From Dyella sp. OK004 (lineage in GTDB: Bacteria; Pseudomonadota; Gammaproteobacteria; Xanthomonadales; Rhodanobacteraceae): 64,000 bases of DNA. More notes on this DNA, generated by a model that saw only the letters and a program-made list of their open reading frames with translations, searched no databases and was not told where the DNA came from. The DNA is not shown here. Within the stretch, counting starts at the first letter, position 1. The DNA lies in NCBI RefSeq assembly GCF_900114495.1, contig NZ_FOZI01000003.1:558001-622000 (forward strand). Direction: 5' to 3'.

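Noticed and set aside
1-64000. CRISPR array, rRNA, tRNA or phage/IS transposase genes
   Set aside because: I saw no regularly spaced direct repeats, no rRNA or tRNA signatures and no transposase or integrase motifs anywhere in the window.

Overview
The window is high-GC DNA from a gammaproteobacterium. Gene content and repeats look most like the Xanthomonadales, probably Rhodanobacteraceae (Dyella/Luteibacter/Rhodanobacter type). That placement is an inference from gene content and from the G-rich palindromic repeats; there is no rRNA or tRNA to anchor it.

Left part (1-7756): selenium and respiratory formate metabolism. The 5' end of selA runs off the left edge. Facing it across a palindromic repeat is a DUF318/ArsP-type permease. 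Next comes a four-gene minus-strand operon, fdoG-fdoH-fdoI-fdhE. The catalytic subunit FdoG reads through an in-frame TGA that is almost certainly selenocysteine, with a recognisable bacterial SECIS hairpin just after it.

7952-15460: accessory metabolism. A TetR regulator, an SDR and an MDR-type reductase form a small regulon with two near-identical palindromic operators. A phosphate-porin-type outer membrane channel follows. Then comes a minus-strand cassette of DyP peroxidase, family-1 encapsulin shell, a 65-aa protein, MoaA and a 90-aa protein. The DyP ends in an encapsulin cargo-loading peptide.

16027-21527: a CHASE-PAS hybrid histidine kinase translationally coupled to a receiver-GGDEF diguanylate cyclase.

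21585-29010: a ten-gene, almost gapless operon that makes molybdenum cofactor, imports molybdate/tungstate and activates formate dehydrogenase (moaCB fusion, moeA, moaD, moaE, mobA, a small unknown gene, modA, modB, modC, fdhD). With moaA and selA it supplies both molybdoenzymes in the window, FdoGHI and the YdeP-like oxidoreductase at 29715-32021. Between the operon and that gene lies a roughly 400-bp nested palindrome.

32074-64000: a bestrophin-family channel, then a short HlyD/MFP-type periplasmic adaptor, then one open reading frame that begins at 34346 and is still open at the right edge: 9,885 codons without a stop. It starts with a LEPR-XLL motif. It carries about 36 PPC-like beta-sandwich repeats, 17 CARDB-like repeats, propeller-like, cadherin/Ig-like, RHS-like, dockerin-like and BIG2-like modules, a hydrophobic segment and a Gly-rich linker. 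The visible end is a T4-lysozyme/pesticin-type muramidase domain. This roughly 1-MDa putative surface or secreted protein with a cell-wall-cutting domain is the best candidate for an undescribed system here.
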